From NCBI GenBank assembly GCA_003140935.1, contig PLLJ01000038.1:70858-109002 (forward strand): 38,145 bases of DNA. The letters run 5' to 3'. The position numbers and the translations under genes are program-made. This stretch comes from Candidatus Omnitrophota bacterium (GTDB lineage: Bacteria > Omnitrophota > Omnitrophia > Omnitrophales > Aquincolibacteriaceae). Shown one piece after another: positions 24,197 to 33,197 of the stretch. The notes under the pieces are model-generated. The model was not told the DNA's origin. It searched no databases and worked only from the letters and a program-made list of their open reading frames with translations. Position 1 is the first letter of the stretch. Every line of letters begins with the position of its first letter.

Positions 24197-25720
24197 ATGT
24201 CTAAGATGATCGAAAGCTTAAAAGAAGCAATGAGATCGAGACGCCTCTGGATGCTAGCGAGTGCAATCATTCTTTTGATTGGTTTTACAGTCGCCTTCTT
24301 TTGTTCTCACCGGATCGTCCGGCATCAAGAACCTCATTTCCTGAGTTTTAAAGAGCTCCAAAAACTTTCCGAAAATGACCATCCGGGAGGTCTCCTCGAG
24401 AGAAAACTGGAGCGATTTTGGAAGACGCCCATGATCGATAACGAAGCTTACTACCGGGGGTCGAAACCGCATCGGCCGAAAGATCCCAACCTCGGAGATT
24501 ATCTTCGCGTGGCAAGCTGGAACATTGAAAAATCCTATCACATCAAAGAGGCCATGACTGCGTTTTCCTCCGAGAATGACTTCAAAATTTTAATCGACCC
24601 TTCGAAAGCCCCGGAGGGTTCGCCCTTGTATAAGGAGCTGCTTCGACAGAGAAAAAGACTTTCCGCCGCTGATATTATAGTTCTTCAAGAAATGGATATC
24701 GGGAACAAGCGTTCAGGTTATATTAATGCCGCAGCCGAGATCGCCAAAAAACTGGACATGAATTATGCCTATGGAGCTGAAGATCTCGAAGTGGATCCCG
24801 TCTATCTTGGATCGGAGAAAATTTATTATCATGATGGAAGCGTCGATCAGGAAGCGATGGATTATTATGCCGCAGATCCGCGAAGGTACAAGGGGGTGTT
24901 TGGCTGCGCCGTGTTATCCCGTTATCCCATCAAACACGTTGAAGTGTTTCAGCTAAAGACGAAGGCTTATGATTGGTATCGGGGCGAGAAATCCAAGACC
25001 GGTTTTCTTGAGCACGCGAGAGAGGTGGGTGCTAGGATTCTATTCAAAAATGAGCACATGCGCGAAGTCAAGGTAGGCGGAAGGATCTATTTCCGGGTCG
25101 ATCTCGAAGTGGCCGGCCTTCCGGAAGAAACACTCACCATGATCAATGTTCATCTCGAGATCAAATGTATGCCGGCGAAGCGGGAAGCTCAGATGTCGGA
25201 GATCCTTTTTTCTTATATTCAAAAGATCAAGCATCCCGTTATTCTTATGGGAGATTTTAACTCCGCTCCTCAGGATTTGAGCTCCACTTCCGTATCACGG
25301 GCTGTGGAAGGGATCCCCGAGGATATCGCCGCGCTGTTTTCCAATCCTGTCAAACCGCTCTTTACGATGATCCGGGATTATCGTTTTGACGATGGCGGGG
25401 CTTTTGATTTCCGGGGCGATAAAAACAGGTCCATCAACGGAAAAGACCAAGAGCTCGCTAATTCCAATCAGCGGGATTTAATAGGATTCAAGACCACCTT
25501 CAGCGTAAAACGCCCGCTTGCGAAGACCATCGGAAAATACCGCCTCGATTGGGTCTTTGTTAAATCCTACCTTAAAGATCCTTTTGAGAAGGGTCCCTAT
25601 CGCCTTGCCCCTCATTTTGGAGAAACTTTGGAGGAGCTGAATACAAGCCTCAAAACACCGATCTCCGACCATCACCCTAATGTCGTGGACCTTCCCTTTG
25701 AAGAACCCAAACTTTCCTGA
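24197..25720 (+). CDS. membrane-anchored EEP-family phosphodiesterase (copy B)
   Basis: 507 residues. Membrane anchor at about 17-38. Motifs VASWNIEKSY, ADIIVLQEMDIG, NVHLEI, VILMGDFNSAPQDLSST, LDWVFVKS and ISDHHPNVVD. It is similar to copy A over almost the whole length, with the C-terminal 60 residues nearly identical, so the two are duplicates in opposite directions. Ribosome site GAGGCGG. The stop is only 19 bp from the end of the convergent lipoprotein gene, with no clear terminator between them. Confidence 0.88.
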   Translation: MSKMIESLKEAMRSRRLWMLASAIILLIGFTVAFFCSHRIVRHQEPHFLSFKELQKLSENDHPGGLLERKLERFWKTPMIDNEAYYRGSKPHRPKDPNLGDYLRVASWNIEKSYHIKEAMTAFSSENDFKILIDPSKAPEGSPLYKELLRQRKRLSAADIIVLQEMDIGNKRSGYINAAAEIAKKLDMNYAYGAEDLEVDPVYLGSEKIYYHDGSVDQEAMDYYAADPRRYKGVFGCAVLSRYPIKHVEVFQLKTKAYDWYRGEKSKTGFLEHAREVGARILFKNEHMREVKVGGRIYFRVDLEVAGLPEETLTMINVHLEIKCMPAKREAQMSEILFSYIQKIKHPVILMGDFNSAPQDLSSTSVSRAVEGIPEDIAALFSNPVKPLFTMIRDYRFDDGGAFDFRGDKNRSINGKDQELANSNQRDLIGFKTTFSVKRPLAKTIGKYRLDWVFVKSYLKDPFEKGPYRLAPHFGETLEELNTSLKTPISDHHPNVVDLPFEEPKLS

Positions 25721-25739
25721 CCTGAGTTCGACAAAGCGC

Positions 25740-26141
25740 CTACGCAACTTTTTTAAGAATAGCCGTATAAATTTCCTGGGCCTCTTCGATATTCGGAAGA
25801 AGGTTTTTGCGGGCCTCAACCTTGATCTTGGTCGACCTCCACGAAACTTTGGACAGTTCGATTTTTACGGTAACACCATTCCCCACGACCCCTTCTATCT
25901 TGCCGTGCGCTTTATCCTCCGACTTGATCATTCCCTTGCTTTTCACGACATCCGCTGAAGCGTTATAAACTTTAGGGAGCCCGGTTTTGACTTCCCCTTC
26001 AATGGAATCCTTGCTGATCGCATAAGCCCCGGCGGAACCGGCCCCTACCAGAGCCATCGCAACGCATCCGCTAAACACCGGGCCCAATACCAGCATCAGC
26101 ACCACCGGAAATAATGTACGAAAAGAATGTTTGAATTCCAT
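25740..26141 (-). CDS. DUF3568-type small lipoprotein
   Basis: 133 residues. Lipobox FSGC (Cys26), then a Gly/Ala segment MALVGAGSAGAYAISKDS that may insert into membrane. A small alpha/beta domain follows (EGEVKTGLPKVYNASADVVKS, VKIELSKVSWRSTKIKVEAR). This matches the DUF3568 layout. Ribosome site AAGGGGGC. Last of three small lipoprotein genes transcribed from the promoter at 26766-26807. Confidence 0.75.
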   Translation of the reverse strand: MEFKHSFRTLFPVVLMLVLGPVFSGCVAMALVGAGSAGAYAISKDSIEGEVKTGLPKVYNASADVVKSKGMIKSEDKAHGKIEGVVGNGVTVKIELSKVSWRSTKIKVEARKNLLPNIEEAQEIYTAILKKVA

Positions 26142-26163
26142 TTTCTTGCCCCCTTTTTTTGCG

Positions 26164-26259
26164 TTAATGAGAAATTTTTTTGGCCACCCACAAAGCGCAG
26201 CCGCTAAATATCAATAAAGCTATGAGAGATAAAATCCGCAAGGGAAACTTGAATTTCAT
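26164..26259 (-). CDS. 31-residue mini-lipoprotein
   Basis: MKFKFPLRILSLIALLIFSG followed by Cys21 and ten residues (ALWVAKKISH). The lipobox IFSGC and a good ribosome site (GGGAGAG, 7 nt spacing) support a real gene despite its size. After processing only 11 residues would remain, similar in scale to small entericidin-like lipoproteins, although no homology is claimed. It lies between two larger lipoprotein genes with gaps of 22-23 bp. Confidence 0.65.
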   Translation of the reverse strand: MKFKFPLRILSLIALLIFSGCALWVAKKISH

Positions 26260-26282
26260 TTTGGGCTCTCCCTCTAACATGC

Positions 26283-26711
26283 TTAAGTTTTGTATTTGAC
26301 CATCATCCCCTGAGCAGAAACGGTGGCCTTTGAGGAAAAATTGACGTAAGCAGGGACATAGTGGTATTCCGCGCTGATAACCGCGTTGGCATCGTACGAT
26401 CTAGCTTTTGCTCCCAGCTTCTCAAAAATCATTTCTTTGTACTTTTCCCTTTTGGCATCCAAAGACGCTTTTATGTCCGGAGGGATCTGCTCTGAGATCC
26501 GCCCGTCTTTGGAAATATAGCCCGCAAGGCCTTGAACCGCATCCTCCGTACTTTCGAAGATTTGTTCGCTCACAGAGATCGGACCGACCACCTCATAAGC
26601 TCTTGGGATATCCTTCGTTTCCCAAACAACGACCTTGGGAGCAGCAGTTGTCATACAACCCGCCCCTAACATAACGAGGAACATTCCGGTAACAGCACTA
26701 AAATATTTCAT
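26283..26711 (-). CDS. lipoprotein with YbjQ-like/heavy-metal-binding-like fold (tentative)
   Basis: 142 residues from ATG 26711 (GGAAGAG upstream). An open frame continues to 26759, but the promoter predicts +1 at 26759, so the shorter start is favoured. Lipobox GAGC. The body has VVGPISVSEQ and ends AKARSYDANAVISAEYHYVPAYVNFSSKATVSAQGMMVKY. This resembles small proteins with a (G/A)-A-N-A-V-I-x-x-x-Y strand such as YbjQ, but the match is weak. First gene of the lipoprotein trio. Confidence 0.65.
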   Translation of the reverse strand: MKYFSAVTGMFLVMLGAGCMTTAAPKVVVWETKDIPRAYEVVGPISVSEQIFESTEDAVQGLAGYISKDGRISEQIPPDIKASLDAKREKYKEMIFEKLGAKARSYDANAVISAEYHYVPAYVNFSSKATVSAQGMMVKYKT

Positions 26712-26765
26712 TCGCTTCTCTTCCTTTTGCTGAATCAAAACACGCTCATGGTCTCTCACGGTGAC

Positions 26766-26807
26766 AGCCTAATGCAATCAAGACAGCCGCTCTATGGGGT
26801 GAACACC
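26766..26807 (-). promoter_or_regulatory. dyad promoter 8 (small-lipoprotein unit)
   Basis: CTATGGGGTGAACACC at 26792-26807, centre 26802.5. TAGGCT (26771-26766) starts 31.5 nt away; predicted +1 at 26759. It is almost identical to the promoter at 17777-17820, and both lie just beyond the stop of an EEP gene. Confidence 0.75.
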
Positions 26808-26830
26808 TACTATTCGAAAGAAAAGGGACC

Positions 26831-29167
26831 TTATGCTTCTTGGATCACTGGATCCACTTTCAGATCGACGACGAGCGGAAGGTGATCGGAGGCGATGCAA
26901 TCCAATTCCGTGGCAGGCACCGTGATGCTCATAACGCCGATGTCCGGGCTTATAAAAAAATGATCGATGCGGCCGAAAGGATGGGTCGCCAACCAGGTAT
27001 TATGCGGCTTGTGAGAATCAAGCAGCCGCTGAGCATCACGAAGTTTACTGCCCATACGCCTGCATGCTGGAGACCACGGGCTCGCATTAAAATCCCCGCA
27101 TAAGATAATAGGCCCCTGACAAGCGACACTGCCCGTCCAATCAGGACCGAGTAAGGCCTTGGTCTGGAGCAATCGTTCGGCAGGCCATAGACTCAAATGG
27201 CTGTTGATCAAATTAACTTTGACGCCATGCACGTCAATTTCAACCCATAGTGCAGCCCGCGGCTCGAACAGCCCGCGGGTCCTAAGCCGCGGAAGAGCAT
27301 CCTTTCGAATGATCTTCAGAGGGTAGCGGCTCAAGATCGCATTTCCATATTGGCCCTCTTTCAAAACAAAAGAAGAGTGAAAATGAACCACCATTCCTAA
27401 TTTAAGCGCAATGCTTTCCGCCTGGTCGATCTTTCCCGAACGGTTTCTTCCCACGTCGATCTCTTGCAACGCCACAACATCCACGTCTTGACGTGCGATC
27501 ACCCGTGCGACCCGCTCCGGAGAAATTTTCCCGTCTAAGCCCACACAACCGTGAACGTTATAAGTCATTACGCGTAATGTCTTTTTACCCGGCGGCAGCA
27601 GTTCGGATCCGGGGCCAGAGGTCCTTCCCAAATGCCGGAGCACTGCTTCGCGCATGTCAAGCGGCCGTAAATAGTTGCGTCCCTGTAAACTCAAAGGCAC
27701 ATCCGGAGGAAGAAGGGCGAACGCTTTCGTTTCTTCCGGACCGTAGCCGCCGTGAGAACCATTCTCTCCGGAAAAAATGATGCTCCTCTTGCCCTGGCAC
27801 CAACCTGAGATGACCATGGTTCCTGAGCTAGGATGATGACACAGATCGATAAGATCTTGGGCAGTTTCCTCTAAGAACGGATGATCTCCTCCCAATATTT
27901 CACCCGCGTTCTCAGGAAGCATGAAGTTCCCTTTCAACGTATGCGCTTCCGCTTGCCCCGTTCCTTGGGGGGTCAGAACTACGGGTATTTTTGCCGTCAT
28001 GAGTAATGCGGAAATAACACGCTCTGTTTCTGAAGGACTCAATTCCTCGGAGGGATAAATGTGAGCGATCGGCCCCATACCTAAAACGACCGCTTTCGGA
28101 CTGACGTATTCAAAGGACTTATCATGAGACAGGTCAAAACGTCTTCGCGCTTTGCCTGACACCGCGCACGTCCCAAAGATCTCCGAGATCGCCCCTTGAA
28201 TGGACTTACCGCACTCCTTCTCATAAGGAACCGCTTCTTCCTGCCCATGATCGGAGTAGATCCAGATGTCATAATCGCGCCTCTCGGCAAATCTCGCTTC
28301 TCTCCAAACACGCTTGATCCCGTCATCAATGCCCCGAAGCGACCAATGCGCGAATTTCGAGGAGGGACCGCGCCGGTGCGCTTGCTCATCGTATCCCCCA
28401 AAGTTCAAGTGAATGATGGGTAAGCCGCGGGCGATATCGATCTTGGCTCCCATGACCACCACTTCCCGGAGCAGAACGCAAACCAAGGCTCTCACCAGAA
28501 TGAATGCGAACTCGATCTCTATTTTTTTCCCTCCGAAGACTCCACGAAAGAAATCAACGATTCCTATCACTAGCTCAAGAAGAAAGAGCGCCGTCGTGCG
28601 AATAAAAATATTGAGATGAAAAATAAAAATCAGAGACCACATGAAAGGGTTGAAAACTTTAAAGAGCCGGGGCCAGCCACCGCCGTTCACGCAAAAATGA
28701 GCTTCTTCGGCGCCGCCCGAGAAAATATTGGCGTAAGAACTTCCGCCTCTCAGGAGAGGCTCGCGACCCTTGCTGAGACGGTTTTCTATTTCCTGGGCTG
28801 CCTTAGGATCAAACAGGAGAAAAGGTTGCCTGCTCTCTTTATCCAGAAAATGGAAGGCGGGCACACATCCTTTGACGCCATAAAAAAGTTCGCCCTGCAC
28901 CGCGGGTGTACTGGAAGGCATGCCGGAATAATGCGCATGATCTTTGTATTTTTGCTTTGAGAGGAGCGAACGAAGGAACGGAAGGTTCCCTTCGCGAAGC
29001 CCCCGTCGATATTGGTTGAAGGCGAGCCCGTCGATCTGGATCATCACTAAACCCGGAGCGGTGGCGGTATCTTCTGATTTGGATAAACGGAACAAACGGA
29101 CCGCCCAGTAAGAGCGGTTGAACCAATTGCTCAATTTTTTGATCCTCACCGCGATCATGGAGATCAT
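26831..29167 (-). CDS. fusion of alkaline-phosphatase-superfamily domain and EEP domain
   Basis: 778 residues. The N-terminal part (about 38-540) is an alkaline-phosphatase/phosphodiesterase-superfamily domain: IDG with D46, nucleophile SST87P, YDEQAH (D260, H264), SDHGQ (D306, H307) and a late GSHGGYG. It is interrupted by hydrophobic segments at about 174-206 and 219-240. The C-terminal part (about 545-775) is a complete EEP domain: VMTYNVHGC, VVALQEIDVG, INSHLSLWP, LCGDFNASP, RIDHFFIS and ASDHLPLVVD. Two unrelated phosphoesterases on one chain suggest stepwise cleavage of a phosphodiester, perhaps a lipid head group. Start overlaps the GT4 stop (ATGA). Not similar in its N-terminus to copies A and B. 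Confidence 0.85.
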   Translation of the reverse strand: MISMIAVRIKKLSNWFNRSYWAVRLFRLSKSEDTATAPGLVMIQIDGLAFNQYRRGLREGNLPFLRSLLSKQKYKDHAHYSGMPSSTPAVQGELFYGVKGCVPAFHFLDKESRQPFLLFDPKAAQEIENRLSKGREPLLRGGSSYANIFSGGAEEAHFCVNGGGWPRLFKVFNPFMWSLIFIFHLNIFIRTTALFLLELVIGIVDFFRGVFGGKKIEIEFAFILVRALVCVLLREVVVMGAKIDIARGLPIIHLNFGGYDEQAHRRGPSSKFAHWSLRGIDDGIKRVWREARFAERRDYDIWIYSDHGQEEAVPYEKECGKSIQGAISEIFGTCAVSGKARRRFDLSHDKSFEYVSPKAVVLGMGPIAHIYPSEELSPSETERVISALLMTAKIPVVLTPQGTGQAEAHTLKGNFMLPENAGEILGGDHPFLEETAQDLIDLCHHPSSGTMVISGWCQGKRSIIFSGENGSHGGYGPEETKAFALLPPDVPLSLQGRNYLRPLDMREAVLRHLGRTSGPGSELLPPGKKTLRVMTYNVHGCVGLDGKISPERVARVIARQDVDVVALQEIDVGRNRSGKIDQAESIALKLGMVVHFHSSFVLKEGQYGNAILSRYPLKIIRKDALPRLRTRGLFEPRAALWVEIDVHGVKVNLINSHLSLWPAERLLQTKALLGPDWTGSVACQGPIILCGDFNASPWSPACRRMGSKLRDAQRLLDSHKPHNTWLATHPFGRIDHFFISPDIGVMSITVPATELDCIASDHLPLVVDLKVDPVIQEA

Positions 29168-30459
29168 GCTTGTTTTTCGACGGCTATGGGCACAGCCTTT
29201 GTATCGTTTTCGCTGGGACCGAACGCCGCTGCCATGGTCGCTTTAGTAAAAGTGCAAAGAAGCTCCCATTCCGCTTCGGCGCGCTGCATGAACGGAAACC
29301 AATCCTTTTCTTCGGATTTCCGCTGAAAGCCTTTCCCCGCTTGTAAACTTTCGTAAAGCTGAAGCGCCTTATCCGCACACAGTTTTATGGAAAATTCTTT
29401 CGCGGTTTCTTTCGCCTCATCGATCAGTTTTTTTCTTTCAGCGGGGGACCTTTTCAGGATCCAGCTTAAAGCCTCAGAGAATTCCTCTTCACTTTCAAGG
29501 GGAACGAGTCTGCCATTGATCTTGTCTTTCACGATGTCCCGGACACCCGGTGCATCAACGCCGACCACAGGCGTTCCTGCCGCCATGGCTTCATTCAAGA
29601 CCATTCCTTGGGTTTCACTTTGAGAGGAAAACGCAAAAACATTGATCGCTTGAAAAGCCTGGATCAGTTTTTCGCCTTTTATTTCTCCCACTAAGCGCAG
29701 TTGGTCTTCTACCCCCAGCTCCTCCAAAGAACTTAAAAGCTCTGCTTCCGAGGGCCCGTTTCCCACCACTAAAAAGATGGCTTCCTTTTCTTTTTTTAAG
29801 AACGAGGCGACCGCCCGGGCGAGAAAGGGAAGATTTTTTTCCGGCGAGAGTCTCCCCACATAGCCGACCACAAAAGCGTCTTTGGGGATTTTTGATTGTT
29901 GCCTGAAATTTTCCGATGTTCCTGTATATTGACTTAGTTGAAGGCCGGTGGGGATCACCGCGACCTGGGTTTTCACGCCGCGTTCTTTGATCATCTCCGC
30001 AACGCTTTCACTCGGAGCAATGACATAATCACAGCAATTCGCAAACCCCGTGGCAATCTCCGCCACGAATTTTTTTACGGTTTCCGAATCTCCTACGTTT
30101 TCCTCATAAAGCGAATGGTGGGTGAAAACCAGCGGCACCTTGTGTTCATAAGCAAATCGAAGAGCTGTTTCCCCCATTAAAAAAGGATGATGGGTATGAA
30201 CGATGTCAGGCTTAAAGTCGCCCAACTCTTCAAGGAGAGATCCTATGGGAAGTTTCACTGAAAATTTAGACCCGTAAAAATTTTTAAGCGCGGGCACTCG
30301 AACGACATCTAATTCATTCTTGGGGCTATTCTCATATTCCGGCGTAACGATCACGACCCGATGGCCGCGCTTACGGTATTCTTTTGTGAACGATTCGATC
30401 GAACGCTCCAAGCCGCCCACCAGGGGCAAATAGGCATTAGTCATCATCAAAATATTCAT
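29164..30459 (-). CDS. GT4-family glycosyltransferase
   Basis: 431 residues. The N-terminal MNILMMTNAYLPLVGGLERS and VHTHHPFLMG are typical of GT4 enzymes related to diacylglycerol glucosyltransferases and alpha-mannosyltransferases. The donor domain has VGYVGRLSPEKNLPFL and the E-x7-E motif SETQGMVLNEA. A 60-residue C-terminal tail follows the usual end. Retaining transfer to a lipid or glycan is expected; sugar and acceptor unknown. Ribosome site AAGGAGA; ATGA overlaps on both sides tie it to the glycosidase-like and fusion genes. Confidence 0.88.
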   Translation of the reverse strand: MNILMMTNAYLPLVGGLERSIESFTKEYRKRGHRVVIVTPEYENSPKNELDVVRVPALKNFYGSKFSVKLPIGSLLEELGDFKPDIVHTHHPFLMGETALRFAYEHKVPLVFTHHSLYEENVGDSETVKKFVAEIATGFANCCDYVIAPSESVAEMIKERGVKTQVAVIPTGLQLSQYTGTSENFRQQSKIPKDAFVVGYVGRLSPEKNLPFLARAVASFLKKEKEAIFLVVGNGPSEAELLSSLEELGVEDQLRLVGEIKGEKLIQAFQAINVFAFSSQSETQGMVLNEAMAAGTPVVGVDAPGVRDIVKDKINGRLVPLESEEEFSEALSWILKRSPAERKKLIDEAKETAKEFSIKLCADKALQLYESLQAGKGFQRKSEEKDWFPFMQRAEAEWELLCTFTKATMAAAFGPSENDTKAVPIAVEKQA

Positions 30460-32750
30460 AAATTTCTCCTTGGGATCACTACGGAATTTTCACCCGGTTT
30501 TGCTTGGATCGGCGCATGGCCCGGCAGACGGATCTCGATCGCGGGCTCTTTCCCATTTTGCCAGTCGCCGGACCATTGGATGTTGATTTTTTCATCTTTC
30601 GTCTTAATGAGAACTTTCACAGGACCAAAACTTGTGGGCGTAGGGCCTAGGGCAGCTCCTTTCCCCTCCGCTATCCAGGAAATTGGAATGCCGGAACACA
30701 AAATGAGCTTCCCATCCTCTTCGTACACAAAGCAATTCCTGAGAATCAGGATCCATTCAGCCGCCGCCCAGATATGCTGTCCATCGCCCATGCATCCGCC
30801 CTTGGTCCTGGGATGGACTGCTTCCGGCCATTGGCCTGTGGGGGTTGCCAAAGAGGCCATCGCACTCATCAAGTCAAAAAAACGGGGATCGCCGGCCCGT
30901 AAAAAAACCTGGGCAATATGCAGCGTTAAATAAACATTAATTCCGGAATGGCTGATCTCTTGATAAAACCCTCCCTGGACAAAGCACTCTCGGAAAAGGA
31001 ATTCCGCCGTATCAAGAAGTCGCGGATCTTGTGCGGGAAAAATTTGAAGCGGATAGCCTGCGACCAGTGAGCCGATGGCCCCCGCATCCATTCTTCGATG
31101 AGGAGATGCGGGCATGGCATTCCTTTTTTTGGGTTCGGCGACCCTCTTCAGGCTCGCTTCAATGCAACCCAAAAGATCCTTTGCCTGGCCTGCAAATTGA
31201 ACGGCGAGATCATCATCGCCATATTTTCGGGCCAAAAAAGCACCCGCACTGAGACCCGCGACGCCCCAAAAATCATCCCAGTAATAATAATCATTGGGTC
31301 CAAGATGTTCCGCGCTGAATCCCACGGGGAGCAAACCAAAGGAGCGGCTCCCCTTCTTGAATTCCCTCTTATTTTGGATCCATTTCGCGGCCCGGTAAAT
31401 GGACCGTTGCCACTTAGGGTCCGGCTTTTGGCCCGTCCGTTCACAAAAACGGCGTATGGCCCACAAGGCTTCTCCGTTAGAATCCCATTCTCCGTCCTGC
31501 GACAAAAAATAGCCGGCAACCGTTTGACGCATAGGAAAGCGATTGACGATTTTCTTTACTCGCTCGCTCAAGCCCACGCACAACATAGCCTCCAGAATAA
31601 AGGCGGCGTCCCGAAACCAGAAACGTTTGTAGGTGTAGGGCCCCGGATAAACATCTTGCCCGGGGGAATGTAAGATCAGCGAGCGGATCGCCGCGTCATA
31701 AAGAAATTGAAAATGTTGATCGGGAATTTCCAGTTCGCAGCAACCCTTCAGATTTTCTTCCCATTTTGAGACGGTAGACTTCCCTTCCCACGCGGGCTTC
31801 GCCTCAGCACCTTTTGTGACTGGGATCGAGATCGTCACTTCACGTTTTACATTCGACTCAAGTTTAAAAAGAGCCGCGGCGGTGGCCATCCCCACATGAC
31901 AGTCCACCCCCTCCGCTTTGGAAGACAAAAGTAACTGTCCGAAAACGTCGCCGTTCCAGTAATGAGAAAAATCAGTTCTTTCAGGCGCCGCATCAAAATG
32001 GACAAAGGTGTGCCCGTCCACTTTCCATCCCATTCGGTTTTCTAATAAGGCGATTTTATGGATGAAGCTGATCCCTTCGGGGTTGCAGGGGCGAAGCGAG
32101 GCTATCAACCAGCCGCCCGTCACGGAGAGTGCGGTCAACTTGATCTGGCATATCACGATTCCGGACTGCTCATAAGCTTCAACGCATGAGCGAAGTTGCA
32201 TACCCTTATCCTCAGACGTTGTTTTGACTTGAGGATTTCCGTAAAGGCACCACTCCTGCCGCACAGAAACCAATTTAGACGGGATCAAGTGAGATCCTTT
32301 TCCGTTCATCACCCAAGCATCGATCGACCATCCGTCAAAAAAGGGAGTGACCAGTCCCCTCGGATCGACGATCGGCAGGTCAGTGAGATCAGGCACTCCC
32401 ACAGCCGTCCAATTCCTGTGAGTCAGATTTAAATGAGTGAGATTGAAGGCTCGCGGTATAAACGATTCATCCTCCGGATCGAATTGGCGTTCGACCCAAT
32501 AAGGCCAGATCCAGTCCATATTGTGCTGGATCGCCTGACTGTTGATCAGTCCGCGGGCCTGCATGATCGCGCCCGCCCGGAGGAGTTCCTTGGGGGCCAT
32601 GAGCTCCGAAGGTTGGGCAAAACGTCTGAGATTGGCCAACACTAAAATAGGATCGAGAAAACCTTCAACGCGTGCAACATGACGGATGAGAAAATCCCTG
32701 AGCGTTGAAGATAAATATCCTGAGATCCTGCTAAATAATTTTTTCCGCAT
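30456..32750 (-). CDS. six-hairpin glycosidase-like protein
   Basis: 764 residues, no signal peptide. The second half shows (alpha/alpha)6-barrel features: FWFRDAAFILEAMLCVGL, GEWDSNGEALWAIRRF, WDDFWGVAGLSAGAFLARKYG, and QWPEAVHPRTKGGCMGDGQH near the end. These resemble amylo-alpha-1,6-glucosidase, GH15 and GH63-type enzymes. The first 350 residues are probably a beta-sandwich. A catalytic acid in WDSNGE and a base near QWPE are plausible but not assigned. With the GT4 gene downstream it may trim or remodel a glucan. Confidence 0.75.
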   Translation of the reverse strand: MRKKLFSRISGYLSSTLRDFLIRHVARVEGFLDPILVLANLRRFAQPSELMAPKELLRAGAIMQARGLINSQAIQHNMDWIWPYWVERQFDPEDESFIPRAFNLTHLNLTHRNWTAVGVPDLTDLPIVDPRGLVTPFFDGWSIDAWVMNGKGSHLIPSKLVSVRQEWCLYGNPQVKTTSEDKGMQLRSCVEAYEQSGIVICQIKLTALSVTGGWLIASLRPCNPEGISFIHKIALLENRMGWKVDGHTFVHFDAAPERTDFSHYWNGDVFGQLLLSSKAEGVDCHVGMATAAALFKLESNVKREVTISIPVTKGAEAKPAWEGKSTVSKWEENLKGCCELEIPDQHFQFLYDAAIRSLILHSPGQDVYPGPYTYKRFWFRDAAFILEAMLCVGLSERVKKIVNRFPMRQTVAGYFLSQDGEWDSNGEALWAIRRFCERTGQKPDPKWQRSIYRAAKWIQNKREFKKGSRSFGLLPVGFSAEHLGPNDYYYWDDFWGVAGLSAGAFLARKYGDDDLAVQFAGQAKDLLGCIEASLKRVAEPKKRNAMPASPHRRMDAGAIGSLVAGYPLQIFPAQDPRLLDTAEFLFRECFVQGGFYQEISHSGINVYLTLHIAQVFLRAGDPRFFDLMSAMASLATPTGQWPEAVHPRTKGGCMGDGQHIWAAAEWILILRNCFVYEEDGKLILCSGIPISWIAEGKGAALGPTPTSFGPVKVLIKTKDEKINIQWSGDWQNGKEPAIEIRLPGHAPIQAKPGENSVVIPRRNL

Positions 32751-32759
32751 AGAGCTTTC

Positions 32760-33197
32760 TTAACTCAACCAGCTTTTGGCATGATTAAAGAGTCGAATTC
32801 CATAGACGCCGAGAAAACAAAACCAAAGAACGGTTAACACAGGAATAGCTATCGACCATGCGATCTTTATCCGCTTTGAAAAGACGTGGCTTTGCCATAA
32901 AAGTGGCAGCGCTGAAAAACCCGTCGTCAGCAGCAAAAGCACAATGTAAGGTTTTGATTCGCTGAACTGACTCACTCCGCCTCGTGCGAGCACATAGGTC
33001 TCGACGACGGCAGGGACCATGATCATGACGTAAATAAAACACGCCAGAAAAGGCGCTATCGGCGATTTAAAAAAGAAGATCGTGCAGATAATCCCAAGAT
33101 CGATGGCAAAAAAAGCTACGGCTTTCCCCCTCTTGCCGACCACCCAATGCCCTGCACCGGGCACAAGTGACAGACCCGCGGCAAGGAGAGGCGGCAT
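32760..33197 (-). CDS. small integral membrane protein
   Basis: 145 residues with four predicted membrane helices (about 22-42, 47-67, 82-100, 112-135). The opening LAAGLSLVPGAGHWVVGKRGKAVAFFA has the P-G-x-G-x-x-x-x-G-K pattern of TM2/DUF5683-like membrane proteins. Function unknown. It starts directly after the preceding TGA, with GGGAG 8 nt upstream, and ends 9 bp before the glycosidase-like gene. Confidence 0.75.
   Translation of the reverse strand: MPPLLAAGLSLVPGAGHWVVGKRGKAVAFFAIDLGIICTIFFFKSPIAPFLACFIYVMIMVPAVVETYVLARGGVSQFSESKPYIVLLLLTTGFSALPLLWQSHVFSKRIKIAWSIAIPVLTVLWFCFLGVYGIRLFNHAKSWLS

Noticed and set aside
31098..31673. 191-codon + strand frame opposite the six-hairpin glycosidase-like gene
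   Set aside because: Antisense shadow of a well-supported coding region.
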